Source of the DNA: Mesostigma viride
Lineage: Eukaryota > Streptophyta > Mesostigmatophyceae > Mesostigmatales > Mesostigmataceae
Length of the DNA stretch: 37,500 nucleotides
Assembly: GCA_009746045.1 (NCBI GenBank)
Contig: RPFO01001355.1
Span: 1-37,500 of the forward strand
Reading direction: 5' to 3'
Numbering within the stretch: the stretch's first letter is position 1; each line of letters starts with the position of its first letter. Positions 1 through 11,800 of the stretch are shown here, piece after piece. The notes beneath the pieces are model-generated. The model saw only the letters and a list, made by a program, of their open reading frames with translations. It made no database searches and was not told the origin of the DNA. The translations under genes were made by a program, and so were the position numbers.

Positions 1-1211
1 CAGCAATGTGTAATTTAGACCCCTTCTGCTGATCACGCACCTCGACCCCGGTGCAGCCCTTGACAGCAAGCGTTAGTAGCTCGTCCTTTTAGTGACGATT
101 CCCTTCTCGTATGCATTATAAAAAGTATGATTTAGCTTTCACAGACCTGGCCGCCTGTCAAGTTGCTTTTGCCTGGCCGCCATAGCCCCTTTTCCTGATT
201 ATAAAGCGACAGATTCGGGTCGCCCTGATAGCAGAGTAAATGAAATCTTGTGCGTCACTTGCTGCACGAATCTGACCCTTTTTGACGATCCCGTTGCTGC
301 GTAGAGTAACCTGTGGCATGGCTGCCAGATTAGCCCAAGTTGCCTGCGTTGGTTGCCCCTTTTTCTTTATAAACACGAGAGGACAATAGATCTGCCCGGA
401 CACCAAGCCCCGGTCGCCGAGCCTTTGTTTTCTGGATGATATTCGTGGTTCTTTGGGAATTTACCCACTGGATTTTTCCCATTCGGTTATTTTGACTGCG
501 AAGCAACGACATCGTTAGCCTCTTGCTTGTTGTTTTGAACTTTCATGTCAGCCCCCTTTGCTGGTTCATTGTCTCATGAGTGGTAGCAAGAATGGTTTTT
601 TTTTCTCTCCCATATCCTTCGTGGATTGCTAATCCTTCTTGTTATCACGTCAACCTTTGGCATGTTCATACTTCGATTATGCTATTGTTGGCTTGTAATC
701 CAATTTTCTGTGTGCAGCCCCATGTCACACAGTTCAATACGTCTCCCACCTGATTTCTGTTGTTTGGGCTTGAAACCTAAATTTCTGTGTGTAGCCCCAC
801 CAGGTCACACATTTTATGTCACGCTTCTGACCAAGAGGTTTGCACCAAACTTTTTATAGTTGGATAGCTGCAGATTACCTTTCCTACAGCTGGAATCCCT
901 CGATCTGCAGCAGGTTGCAGCTCATCACATCATGCCCATGAATCTCTGCTTCCGCCCCATGTGGCTATGACAAACAGTTCAACCCTCTGCTGTCTCTCAG
1001 CTCTTGTCTCGTACCTCAAGTGCTTTTGGCTGTCCCATCCTACTGACGTGCCCTTGTACACTTTCCATAGTGAGAGCTGTGCGTTTACCTTGCTTTGCCA
1101 ATAACCGCTACATTGCCCTGTGTTGTAGATGTAGCATGCTATTTTACTCTCACGTTACCGTCTTCGGATCGCTCACCCTGTGGCATGTCCCCGTACAGCA
1201 TCTGACCCAAG

Positions 1212-1263
1212 CACGTGCCATCAAGCACGTGATGTAGCCCCAAGCACGTGCCATCCTCACGTG
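1212..1263. promoter_or_regulatory. Cluster of four CACGTG (G-box) palindromes
   Basis: CACGTG occurs at 1212, 1226, 1245 and 1258, three of them in the context CAAGCACGTG. Four copies of a 6-bp palindrome in 52 bp is more than expected in otherwise CpG-poor DNA. CACGTG is a binding core for bHLH and bZIP factors in plants and algae (established). No gene is visible next to it, so a regulatory role is only a guess; it may be a decayed tandem repeat. Confidence 0.25.
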
Positions 1264-3815
1264 TTTCTGTTCCCGCCAGTGCTCAGATGACGCTCGTATC
1301 AGCCTTGGCATCATGAGCCTAATTCTTATAGTATAAATCGTAACATCTTACCTTGGTATGTGTGTTGTACTGTATCCTCCTAGTGATACTATATGACTCC
1401 GTGCCTGGTTATTTATTTTATTTGTCCCGTGCCCCCATGGTTGCTAAGGAGTAGCATTGGCTGCTCTAGTTGCCATTCTACGTACGTCTTAAGTGTCTTC
1501 CTTGTTCACCCTTCCTACATTTTCTCCCTTGTATACGGTTCTCGTGGGACCCCACATACCGCAGGGTTCTCGCTATCTTCCTAGCTTTGTACCCTGCCCT
1601 GTTATTATGTGAGGGGGGAGGGGTGCTACCGCAGTAAAGCTAGCATTGTTGCTTGACAGCCACCTATACCCAGCCAATCCTCGCTTCCTTGGCTAGTTTT
1701 TATTAGTTTTTGTAGGTGTATTTTCTGGCACGATCATGCGCACATGCCCTTCCTATGTGTATTGTGCAGTGTTCCTTGTGCACCCCTATGGAGCTAGTGC
1801 TGTTTGCCTACTCTCGTGTGCTGGCTGTGCAGCCCTATAGGTGAAATATCCCCTTTTGCTAAGCTTTGCTTTCGTTCTACACCCTATAAATGATAGCAAG
1901 CGCTTGTCCTTGGTGCGCGTCCCAGCTACACCGATAATCGAACATTACTGTATGGTGTTTTGAGGCGCACCATTGATGGTAACCCTGACGCTTCCCTGCC
2001 ATGTACTCTTGATGTCCATATCCCATGTGGTGTGCCGATGCACTGCCACAAGTGTCATAAGGGACTCACCAGCCCCAAAGAGTCTTCTCTTCATTCCCTA
2101 TCACAGTGTGTTCAATACACTCGAGGTGTTGTTATGATGCTATGTTGTACCCAGTTGACGGAGACAACTGTTGTTCAGAAAGTTCTCCCTGGGTTCTTGC
2201 CACTCTTGACTGGTCCTTGGCCCCGCCTGCGCAGATCTACACCGCCTGCAGCCCTTATGATAGTTTCCGCATAGAGCATGTTGTCACTTGCTCAATCATG
2301 ATATCCTAGCTAAAGAATGTCTCTTTTGTTTAGCTCTGCCTGAGTGCATGAATCCTAGAGAAGTCTACTCCCTTATGATGATGAGGATTGCTTTGCTATG
2401 TTCCCATTATGCACAATGATTTCTTCCCAACCCCTATTGGTGGAGATATTGAGTATTTGTGTTCAGTCATGTGGACACTTGTTTGGCATAATTAAACTGT
2501 GATGTGGTTTAAGAATCGCCTGACATGATCAGATGGCCCCGTGCTCGTTGAGTCCGTTTGGTGATTTTTCCATGCCTCCCAATTAATGGACGTGATTTTT
2601 CTGATGCTGCGGTAACTTAGGTCTAACTCATCTTTAGTTGACATGAATTACATGTGCCCACGCAATTTCCTCCTACGTATATGTTGTGAGGCTCCAGGGC
2701 ATGACAATGCAACTACTGGCGTACCCCTTACTAATGCTGGCATGGTGGGCTTAATTTCGCTCGCTGTTGCACACAGATCCTATATATTATCTCCCACTAA
2801 TTGCAACCATGCATGCCATGTGACTGCCGCACTTACTAGGACAAGAACGGGCATACCACTGCCCCTCCTTCCTCATGGTAATAATACCGATATTGCCCTA
2901 ATGTTTTAATTACTTGCCATGAACCATAATGTGCCCTGCATGGTGTCTTGTGTGCCCCATGCATCTCTCGCCTCTTGTAGGGATTGAGATTGCTATGTCC
3001 CTCGGCTACTCCGTTCCTCTCATGGCAAATGCTTTATGCAAAGTTCTTGGGATGTACCTTTATCAGTCTTTGACAATGATGGTTCTCACTATGAAGTTGC
3101 GCTCGTGATGTGCATTGAAGTTTCCCTCTCATATTGGTTGAAAGTGATACCCTTGTTGTACGAACTTGGTGACTAAAACATTGGAATCATCATCACTTCC
3201 CTTATCCCATGAGGCTATTTCCCCCGCCACATTTAATTCTCATGTTGAGGTCGTGGCATAACTAACAACGCTATCCTGCATTCCATGGCCTAAACATGTG
3301 CCCTCGGACGATTCCGTGACTACTCTGTTTGCACATGGTGTGCTGGGTGGATTGTTCTTGCCATGATAATATGCATGGGGAAGCCAATTTTCGTCGAGGC
3401 ATATATTGTACATAGGACCTGAGCTCATTTTGGCCCCCATTATGATAAAACAAGTCTTGGACACGTGAACGTGACCTGTGCAAGATGCTTAGCCTCGTGT
3501 TGGACTTGTATGGAATGAATGTTTCATGGATGCTTAATAAATGTTTCGTTTTACATTCCTTCCTAAAGCCCGCCCTCGCTAGCAGTTTTGCTAGCATAAT
3601 ACCATATATACCGTGTTTGACACCTCTCCTGCTTGGACATGTACCCCAAGTCGGGCACAGAGACTCTTAATGTTGTTGACTGTTGACGTGGGTGGCACCA
3701 TTCTTCCTTCTCATGATTGTCCGTTATGAGTGTGAGGATATGGTACATGAACCCCCGGATGCTTGTATTGTAACAGTGACCGGTCCTATAGCCCGGGCAT
3801 GGCAGCCTACCAAAC

Positions 3816-3903
3816 CAATGACCCTTGTACTTGCAGTTTTCAGCTGCAACCTGTCACATCAATGACCCTTGTACCCTCAGTTTTCAAATGCCATCCGTCA
3901 CAT
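3816..3903. repeat. 44-bp tandem duplication
   Basis: Two adjacent copies of a 44-bp unit each begin CAATGACCCTTGTAC, continue through CAGTTTTCA and end in a CCxGTCACATC-type segment. The copies differ at several positions, so the duplication is not recent. No function is visible. Confidence 0.6.
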
Positions 3904-4749
3904 CCATGACTTGGATCTCTTTTGAAGCATTACCCAACTAGGAATCTCGTTTTCCTCACCCCGCGATGCTAACTATGGCCAGCCTTGCTCGGGTCCGCTA
4001 TCTATCCCTCCCATGGATTCATGCGCCTCCACATCCTTCCCGGCCTAGCCAATACTCTTGGGACACCTTCGTGCATCCCATAGCGTGGGCGCTATGATCT
4101 GATAGGGGGGGAGGAGAGCTCTTGGAAAGACGGTCTTAGTGCATTGGCAGATAGACTTAATACCTGGTTGTGCGCACTCTAATCGAGTTGAATAGGTTTA
4201 AATTTTGCTTGCACTAGTGACTTTTGGAAATGCTTGTTCACAATCTTCGCTCTGGACTTAGGTACAGTGTGAACATCCATGTTGTCTCCTTGATACATCA
4301 ATGTCACGTAAATGGTTAGTTTGCCTTACCTGCACGTGGAATCATTCGTGAACAGTGTGCATGTTTTGGATGGTTGCTAAAAACTCTCTGGAGGGAGTGA
4401 TCTAGCCTCACATGCCATATGGATGGTAGAGGACTGTGTTATGGCTGCCAACGGACCCATGATAGTCGTGATCCTTGTGGGTGTTGTCTTTTGGGTTGGC
4501 CTATACGTCTTGAATGCACATGCCATCGAAGCGTTTCCTTACAGTACTTACCCTTGTGGAAAACAACCAACCAACAGACCAGAACGCAATTCCCCAGACC
4601 CAACTACACATCGAGCCACCTTGCAGATGTGGCGTCAATGACAGTCGGTACCTAAACGTCCGACATCAACCACGATGTTTCAGCTACCGAACGTGACTTC
4701 AGTTGGTTCAGGACTGGCGATTTTGCGGCTGCATTCGACATTTCTAACC

Positions 4750-6100
4750 CACGCAAGCTAATGGCCTGGCAGTCGACATGGAGAAGGTCCGGTGCCCAGC
4801 TGCCTACCGTATGGAACAGTGACCGCACATCGCCTAACCCCTGTGGTAGAGCCGCAATGAATGGCTCATGGGCTGGAGCCCTGTTACCATCCATCGTGCA
4901 CCCTAGCTGCGTCAGCCTCTGTCACTTGCCCCGTTTGGCATTGCCTCATTATTGGTGGAGTGTGCGACGGCAGACCGGTTTGGCCCATGTCGTTGGGATG
5001 CTCGCCCTCGTCGTGTGCGCCCACATCGCCTCGTGGACATTGTCAACAAGCATGGTGTGCGCGTGTCGCCGTGACGGCTGCTGGCAATGCCCGACCCACA
5101 AGACGGCAGCAGTGACCCCAGTGGCGCCTAGATGTGATCAGCTTCAATGGCTGCCCCGACGTCAGTGCCCCCGTCCAAACATGTTGTGGATGAAGTCGCC
5201 CCATGCGTTGAACTGAGTCTCGGGCGCGTCTGCGATGGGTGGTGGCGCATCCGCACCTCCCGCGGTATTACTCGCGTCGTTGTCATATGGCGCCCGCGAC
5301 AGTCCAGAGAATAGAAGTCAAGGCAGTCGCGCATTGCGACGGCCCCTGCTTGCAAGCTCACTGTCTCCGATGGATCAGCCCCCGTGCCGGCCGTGAACAG
5401 CTGACGCCTTGGTATCTTCACAGCGACCCGTGCACATCCGCCCGTCATAAGAGTCTCTGCTCGAGCGTCATGCTGATCCGCCTCGTGTTCGGCTCTCCAT
5501 GCTTCTTCTGGGGCGACGACACCGGCCCTCGTTGGCGGCATTTCATGCTGCCGCGGTCCTCATGCCTCTCCGAATGCGAGTGCTGACTCTGGAGACATTG
5601 GTGGCACATCATGCTGTCCCAGCCCCTCGCCGCCTTTTCAATTGTTGGTGCGACATTGACCGGATTGCTTCAACCTGCGTTGCTACGACAATCTGCGTTT
5701 CATGGCTGTAGCCGCCCCTTCGCCTTGACATTCGGTCACCGACTACTGTTGCGCCTCGTCGTGCATTGGCGCACTGAGGCGCCCATATGGTCATCACGCC
5801 GTTCAGGTATGAAGTGTCCGGCCGCCATGGCCCTTTCTCTTGGGCCCCTATGCCGAGAACGTTACCAAGGTGTGATCGAATCCTGATGTCTAGTATGGCG
5901 ACACTTTTATGTCGGTTGCATGCGGCATATCTTCGTGCGACCGTGGTCTTTCAACCACGTCTGCGTTGCGCCGCCCACGTGGTATCGATTGGCGTCGCCG
6001 GCGACTTTAAGCATGTCACGCCATGCTGCACATGTCCCTGTTTATCGAGATAAGACCCAGTTGCTTCTCTGAGGTCGTGCTGTAAAGCATTCCTCATGTT
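4750..6100. other. CpG-rich stretch without a recognisable gene
   Basis: Base composition changes abruptly here: CpG becomes frequent compared with the preceding 4.7 kb. Several frames stay open for 80-150 codons on both strands, the longest being 4761-5216 (+) and 5128-5541 (-). None shows a motif I recognise and they conflict with one another. Open frames in GC-rich DNA are expected by chance. It could be a degraded retroelement or an exon-poor gene end. Confidence 0.35.
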
Positions 6101-7317
6101 GTTGAGCATATTTGTATCTCCCAGCTTCAAGTGGTGCCTCACTTGTTGAGTGCACGTTATTAGGCTACTCGAGTCGAGTGTGAGCTGCCACTTTCAGGAC
6201 CCGGAGTAGGTAGCCGGCCTTACGCCAACCTGGACCCATTCTTTTTTTTACTCGTGTAAGGGTCCCGGTAGATAGGACCCATGCAGGAGTGGGATGATAG
6301 AGGCCATGGGAATGACCTTGCAAAGGAGAAGCAGCCAGTCGGTAAGGTGGTGCGCCCCACGCCTTGACCAATGGAGGCCTGATACCATCAGTATCAGGAG
6401 AGTCCCCGCCGTTTGAAACAGGTTCCAGTCAGGCAGGCCCCCGCCCTGGCGAACAAGTCACACGAACTGTTTATTCTGGCGACTGCTGATCCCTGTAAGG
6501 CCGTACTCGTGGTTGAAGTCTGAAAGCCCCTGCATGATATAGGGTTGTTGATGGTTCCTCCCTTCGGCTCCCACCTCATGGAGGAGGGGGAGGAGTGTTG
6601 CATCCCAACGCAACAGTAGACTGTGTTACGCTCCCGCCGTAACTGCTTGGACGTAGAGTTTGTTACGTCCGTTCAATCGCCCCAAGTTCCGCTGAATTTG
6701 GACAAGTGTGCAGAAAGTTATACATGATACCGACTTGGTGCAGCCGGTTGTGCATGTACCCGGTCAGAACCAATGTGGTACCGTCCGGTAGCTTTAGGTA
6801 TATGGTCAGCACCTGCGCTGCGTAGTACCTCCCGTGGCAACAACAGCCAGCATGCACCCTTAATTGTGCCGAATGCGTCCCTAATTGTGTGTACCATGTT
6901 TGCTAAGGGCCGGATGGCCCGGCGCCTTTTAGTAGGACCAAAAGACAAGTGGGAATTGTGGACATAAATGTGTGAGCCACGTACTTAGTATTATTTGTGT
7001 GGTTGCGCCCGACGGCCCATGTCGGCCCACTGTTGAAGTGTGGTTAGGACAGAGCCGGTGGCAAGGAATATTAGCAAGGAAGGTGGCCCAACCTTCGCAC
7101 GCGCTTGATGCTCAGCTATGGAGTAGCGTCACTACCCTCCCCTTGGGGAGTGATTAGTTTTTCAACCTTGTCCCATTTAGGTAAAGCCGACCCTGGCATG
7201 ATTGATAATTTGTATTAATGACGATATTGTAAATTGGCATTGCATCCCCTGTCCAGTAGGAAAAGATCTTTCGCATTTGAATTAGGTGCTACCTCGGCCC
7301 GAGGTTAGACGCCGGGG
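6100..7317. other. No gene seen; probable 3' flank of a minus-strand LINE
   Basis: Nothing here is recognisable as coding. Because a LINE ORF2 ends at 7318 reading leftward, the adjoining sequence would include that element's 3' untranslated region. I cannot see a poly-A (poly-T on this strand) or simple-repeat tail that fixes its end. Confidence 0.3.
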
Positions 7318-8282
7318 CTAGGATGTTACAGGAAGCCACTGGACTTCTAAGGGGTTGTCATTGGGCATGTGGGTAAAGATCCTGTTTTTGCCCATGAGGT
7401 CATGAAAGATCTCAAGTGGGCTGGGCTTATCCTGGTCCGCGCCAGGGTCCCAGATTTTGTTTTGTTCATTTGCAACCATCCAGTAGCGTCGCATGCCGGA
7501 GTTCCATAGGTAAATGAAGCGTGAGAGAACCCCAGCTTTGTCGAAAACTGTGCGCCTATTGAACACCACATCGTTTCGCACCGTCCAGATTGTATATAAC
7601 ATGCATGTGCGGAGCCATATCCACGCTTGTTGTGAAAAGGTGAGCTCAAGGCCAGGGGTGCCAGTGATGCCAAAGATAATTGAGCGGGTAGACACCGGTA
7701 TGATAGGCTCAGATGTCCAGGCTGCCCATAAACCAATCAACCAGGTCCAAACTCCCTGGAGGTTACACCATAAAAATCGGTGTTCCACAGTTTCAGTGGG
7801 GTTGGTACATAAACAAGTAGCAGGGTGGTGAAATCGCCGGTGAAGGATCTCCCCTACCCCGATGGACCGGTGCATCAAGAGGTGTTGTACGTCGGTCGCG
7901 CGGCGATCAATCAACGGGTGGTCAACGGCGAGGGTGATGTTGCGGACCCAGGTGTGGCCAGGCCACTCAGTAGCGCCCCAGCGTGTCCGTCCGGGGTGGA
8001 ATTGATGGTTTTTATGCCGGAGCATTGTGTAGCCCCACTCTGCCGTGTACTCGTAAAGGCCCTTTACAATTCTGCTGTCACCCTGATTTAGCACCCAGCC
8101 AAATTCCACTGGATCCAATGACAACATGTCCAGGCGAGTTGATCCCACATGTAGCCAAATAATAGCAGCGTCTGGAAGGTTGGGGTTGGGTTGGTATACA
8201 CATGATTGTTCAAGGGACCAAGGTACAACCCGAATCCGGTGGCATAGCTGGGTGGGGAGAAGGTTTTACAAAAGCGTGCCAA
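7318..8282 (-). pseudogene. LINE ORF2 C-terminal fragment (zf-RVT region)
   Basis: An open frame of 276 codons (8148 to 7318) reads as the end of a non-LTR retrotransposon ORF2, the part after the reverse transcriptase. The key signature is a zinc-binding segment with CLCTNPTETVEHRFLWC, in the Cys-x-Cys...His...Cys arrangement of the zf-RVT family. It is followed by a Trp-rich region and TIWTVRNDVVFNRR, which is typical of plant and algal LINE tails. Further upstream (8282 to 8088) another frame continues with similar character, so a frameshift lies near 8,100-8,150. No RT catalytic motif or endonuclease is present, so this copy is 5'-truncated or broken. It lies just upstream of, and opposite to, the gene starting at 8805. 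Confidence 0.75.
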
Positions 8283-8804
8283 GAGTCTGCCACGAAAATG
8301 ACGAAATCATCCTGGAGGTGTGTCGCTTTCCGTACACACGACCGTACGTGAGGTACGTGCGTGCTCGAGTGACAACTCCATAGTCCTAGTCCATGGTCGA
8401 AATATGCAAGCAGAAAATTCCGGTCCTCATTATCGATTTATCGTACAGTACACACATGCAGCGCAATATGAAAAGTATACAAGGGCGCCCAGGCGGATTC
8501 CAGCTTCTCAAGAAAAGCACATGCCATGGCTGACATGCGTGAAATGCGGAGGTCTTAAGGACCTGTATTCTTATTCATGGCGTTTTGTCATCTTATGCAT
8601 TATGCCCAAGGGCCAAGCTGTTGTAGGGTAGTGCTTTACTGCATGTGATGTAAAGCATCGTAGCATGAGCATGTCAGATTAGCATGTAATCGGCGCCTCC
8701 ACGCGGGTAGCAGTTTGTTGCTGGTAAAGCTCATTTTATTGCCAGAATTCGTTTAGTCTTGAAAGCGGTCGAGGTAACCTACTGAACCTCCGCGAATAGG
8801 TGAC
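8283..8804 (+). other. Upstream region of the split gene at 8805
   Basis: This gap between the LINE fragment and the first exon should hold the promoter and 5' untranslated region of the gene beginning at 8805. I see no convincing TATA box or other named element, and no coding signature. Confidence 0.3.
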
Positions 8805-11800
8805 ATGGATGCGCCCGCTCTCGGTCTAGCTCGATTTCCTCCGCTGTGCAACCCTTGTGACCTTTTCTCGGAAGACGGCTTGGCAGGTGAGCTACACCAT
8901 ATGTTCGACGGAGCCTGGGCTTCCGAAGTTTGGAATATGAGTCCCTTGAGCTTATGCTAAATTGCCCTGGTGTACTTTTGCCTGTTGTCAAACTTGCTTT
9001 AACAGTGCCTCTACAATTGGACGAACCTCTTTGGCCGCTGCCAATTGGAGAGCTGCTGGCTATTTGTGCCTATGCAAGTATAATTGCGGAGAAGAGAGAG
9101 GTGCGTATGATGCAGCCATGCTGGTCGTGGGAACAGCATTACAAGATAGAGCCTTTAATTGCATCTTTTCTTTCATAACAAGTTGCATTCGGTTAAAATC
9201 AGCTGCCAGCCGCCACGCAAGCAGTAGAAATATCGTTGTCGGTTGGTACCCAGCTGGCTACGTTTGGCATTTTAGGTTGCAGACAACCAGCTCCGTGCCC
9301 AAAGCAAGGTACACCTGTGTCAATTAAATTCCTCACAGATGTCTCCAAATAAGGAATGGCATTCCCATTCTGGGCATCTCACCATAGGGCTTGTGCACGG
9401 TGGGACACCCAACTGTCTCAATTACATGAGACTATAAGGCATTTTCACAGCTATTTACACAATGGGTGTCGGTGGATAAATGGAGCAAGCTGCCTGGCAA
9501 TGGGAAGGGACTGCCTGGGCAGCAAGGTTGAGGGTATTCAGGGCTTAGAAGGGGCATAGGCGCTCCAGTAGCTGACTTATGGAAGGGATGGCGAGTACAA
9601 ACATGATTCGTTAGGCGACAAGTATGGTGCTGCCCTGTGTGCAATGCTTGCTCACTAGGCTTGCTGCCCATTCTCCCCATATTCCTGATCTCAAGGTTGG
9701 GTTTTTCTGCGGACCTACGCCCACTTCGATCATCCTTCTTGGTTGCGACACATGTCCGCCGCAGAGTGGCCAGGCACACCCACGGTTGCCGCCAGATCTT
9801 CTTCAGGAGATAGCGGCAGCTTGTCGTAGGGTGGCCCCGGGGGTGTCGATGCAGGTCAGTGGCTTTATGGGACTTTCTGTGCATCTCTCGGGGGCGGTGG
9901 CGGGGAGCGGTGACCACCGGTGGATAGGTTGCTGCTCGGTGTGTCATCGCCAAAAGTACCCCTCCGTACAGCGTACATCTAGATTGAAGAGGTAGAATCT
10001 TAGTTTCTGCCCACCATTGTGGTTTATTCTTTCCATGTGTGCGTTTGTTCGTAGAAAAATGGATGCCTGGAATTGTGCATGGGTTGTTTTATCCAGTATG
10101 TTGGGTCAAGTTTTGGGCCAAAAAGGATGTTCAGCATCCTAACATCGGGCTGGATTGTGATATATTGGGTGTTGCTATTTGAGGTTTCTCAGTTCTTTCA
10201 TTTTCCTTCCCTATTTTTTCTAAAAGTCGAGGTTAAATCAAGATCCTTTTGTGCCATGATGGTGGATGGCCTGCTAGATTTGCCTGAAACCATCCTTTGC
10301 GTGCCAGGTATATGAGGAGGTGTAACAACAGCCCTTGCTCTCGGTTGTGCTTTCGTGCATTTCCCGTTTTGATCCCCATCGGCTCTCTCTTAGCAGTGTA
10401 GCTACGCTCATGTGGGTATTTCCCCAACCATTGAGCTTGTGTTTCTCCACACCACGGCCTTGCCAGCCTGTGCCATTGCCAGTACATGACCCAAAAGAGT
10501 TATAATCTCCCGCACCTCTCTGCCCTTTGTTTTGGTACAGGGGTTACAGATGCAAGTACACGGCTTGACATGCTTTTCTCTGGACCCCCTGTGTGTGCTG
10601 TTGTGCAGAAAGCGCTGCACCAAACGTACATGTCCCTCTTCTACCCTGAGCTCATGAAGGCGCTAGGGGAGCAGGGCGCGGGGCTGGAAGACTGCACACC
10701 AGGTACAAATGCAAAGCAGGGAGATCGCAAGTGGGGGTTGTGAAACGGATGGTCAAGGGGTCAAATGTTTTTTTCCCTTAGGGTGAAATGGGAGGGGGTG
10801 CACTGGGGACGGGAGGGCAGTGGGGTTCTGCATCTCATCTGCATGTTGCTGTTCAGTATTGGCATGATGCTTTGGTTGTGGCTTCGTTGCGCACCGTACG
10901 GTATTCAATGTATATATGTTACAAAATATAATTACTTACAGCAGAGTAAAGGCACCCACGTAAAAAGGGGGGGGGGGGCAAGAGGTTTGGGGCAATCCAT
11001 GATTGAATGCCCGTTGTTCTGCCCATGGGCGTTGTTACACCAGGTTTGACTTTGGTGAATGTTATGTCTTTACACTGCACTGGTTGGTGGAAGCCATTAG
11101 TGCCCCTCGTTACTAGGGGGAACAGGTTGGTGGGTGCACGCTTGCTCTTCATAACGCGCTTTTGTTCCACAGAAGCGTGCCGGTGACAGAATGCGGCTCT
11201 AGAGATGCCTGCGTGGCTGTGAATGTGTGGCGGCTGCCGGCAACAGGCAAGGACTACCTGCAGGAGATCGCGTCCCTGAACCAGCTGCTGTCCATGTCGA
11301 ACCAGCTTCAAGAGAGCGCGTGCGACCGTCGCAACCACAAGTACATGGCGCACATGGTCGCCCTGCTCTATGTACGTTTGGCATCTGCTCATAGGAATCA
11401 TATCTAATCTGCATTATGTTTTCAACCCTGCATACATACTCCCATATGTTGTACATGTCTCTTTGGAGGTTGGGGGGTGATGTTTTGCCGGGTTGGGGGG
11501 GCGAACTAGGATCACCCACGTACCTTGGGGGGCCCGCACCGATGTTCTTGTCAAGCAGGCATGCAGAAGTGGGGGGACTTCCGCATGCATGTCTGTGTTA
11601 CACCTGCGTGTTGCCTTTCTGCTGCCGAACGATATCGTTTTGCCAGGCCGGCAGCCTGCCTGCTGGCATCTACGATCACCCCGCACACGCACACACACAT
11701 CTAGGCTTCATTGTCTTTACAGTGGGGTCGGGGGGTGGAACTTGCAACATTATTCGGCCACCACCATGTGTGGACATCCTTATCTAGAATCCTCTTGGGA

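Larger units (their letters stand above)
1..4700. other. Gene-free, CpG-poor stretch
   Basis: I see no coding region with domain-like sequence here. The reading frames are short and biased by composition. CpG is scarce while TG and CA dinucleotides are common, which is what long-term cytosine methylation and deamination of inert DNA would leave (inference). Local repeats are weak: two related stretches near 705-731 and 781-810, a 44-bp tandem duplication at 3816-3903, and four CACGTG palindromes at 1212-1263. G-runs at about 1611 and 4103 resemble polypurine tracts, but no matching LTR was found. It may be a very old retroelement. Confidence 0.5.

Noticed and set aside
4103-4115. Polypurine-tract-like G run, with another at 1611
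   Set aside because: No LTR-like repeat with TG..CA ends follows either one, and no flanking duplication could be found.
5128-5541. 137-codon minus-strand frame, and 4761-5216 on the plus strand
   Set aside because: They lie in GC/CpG-rich DNA, conflict with each other and show no domain motif or splice context.
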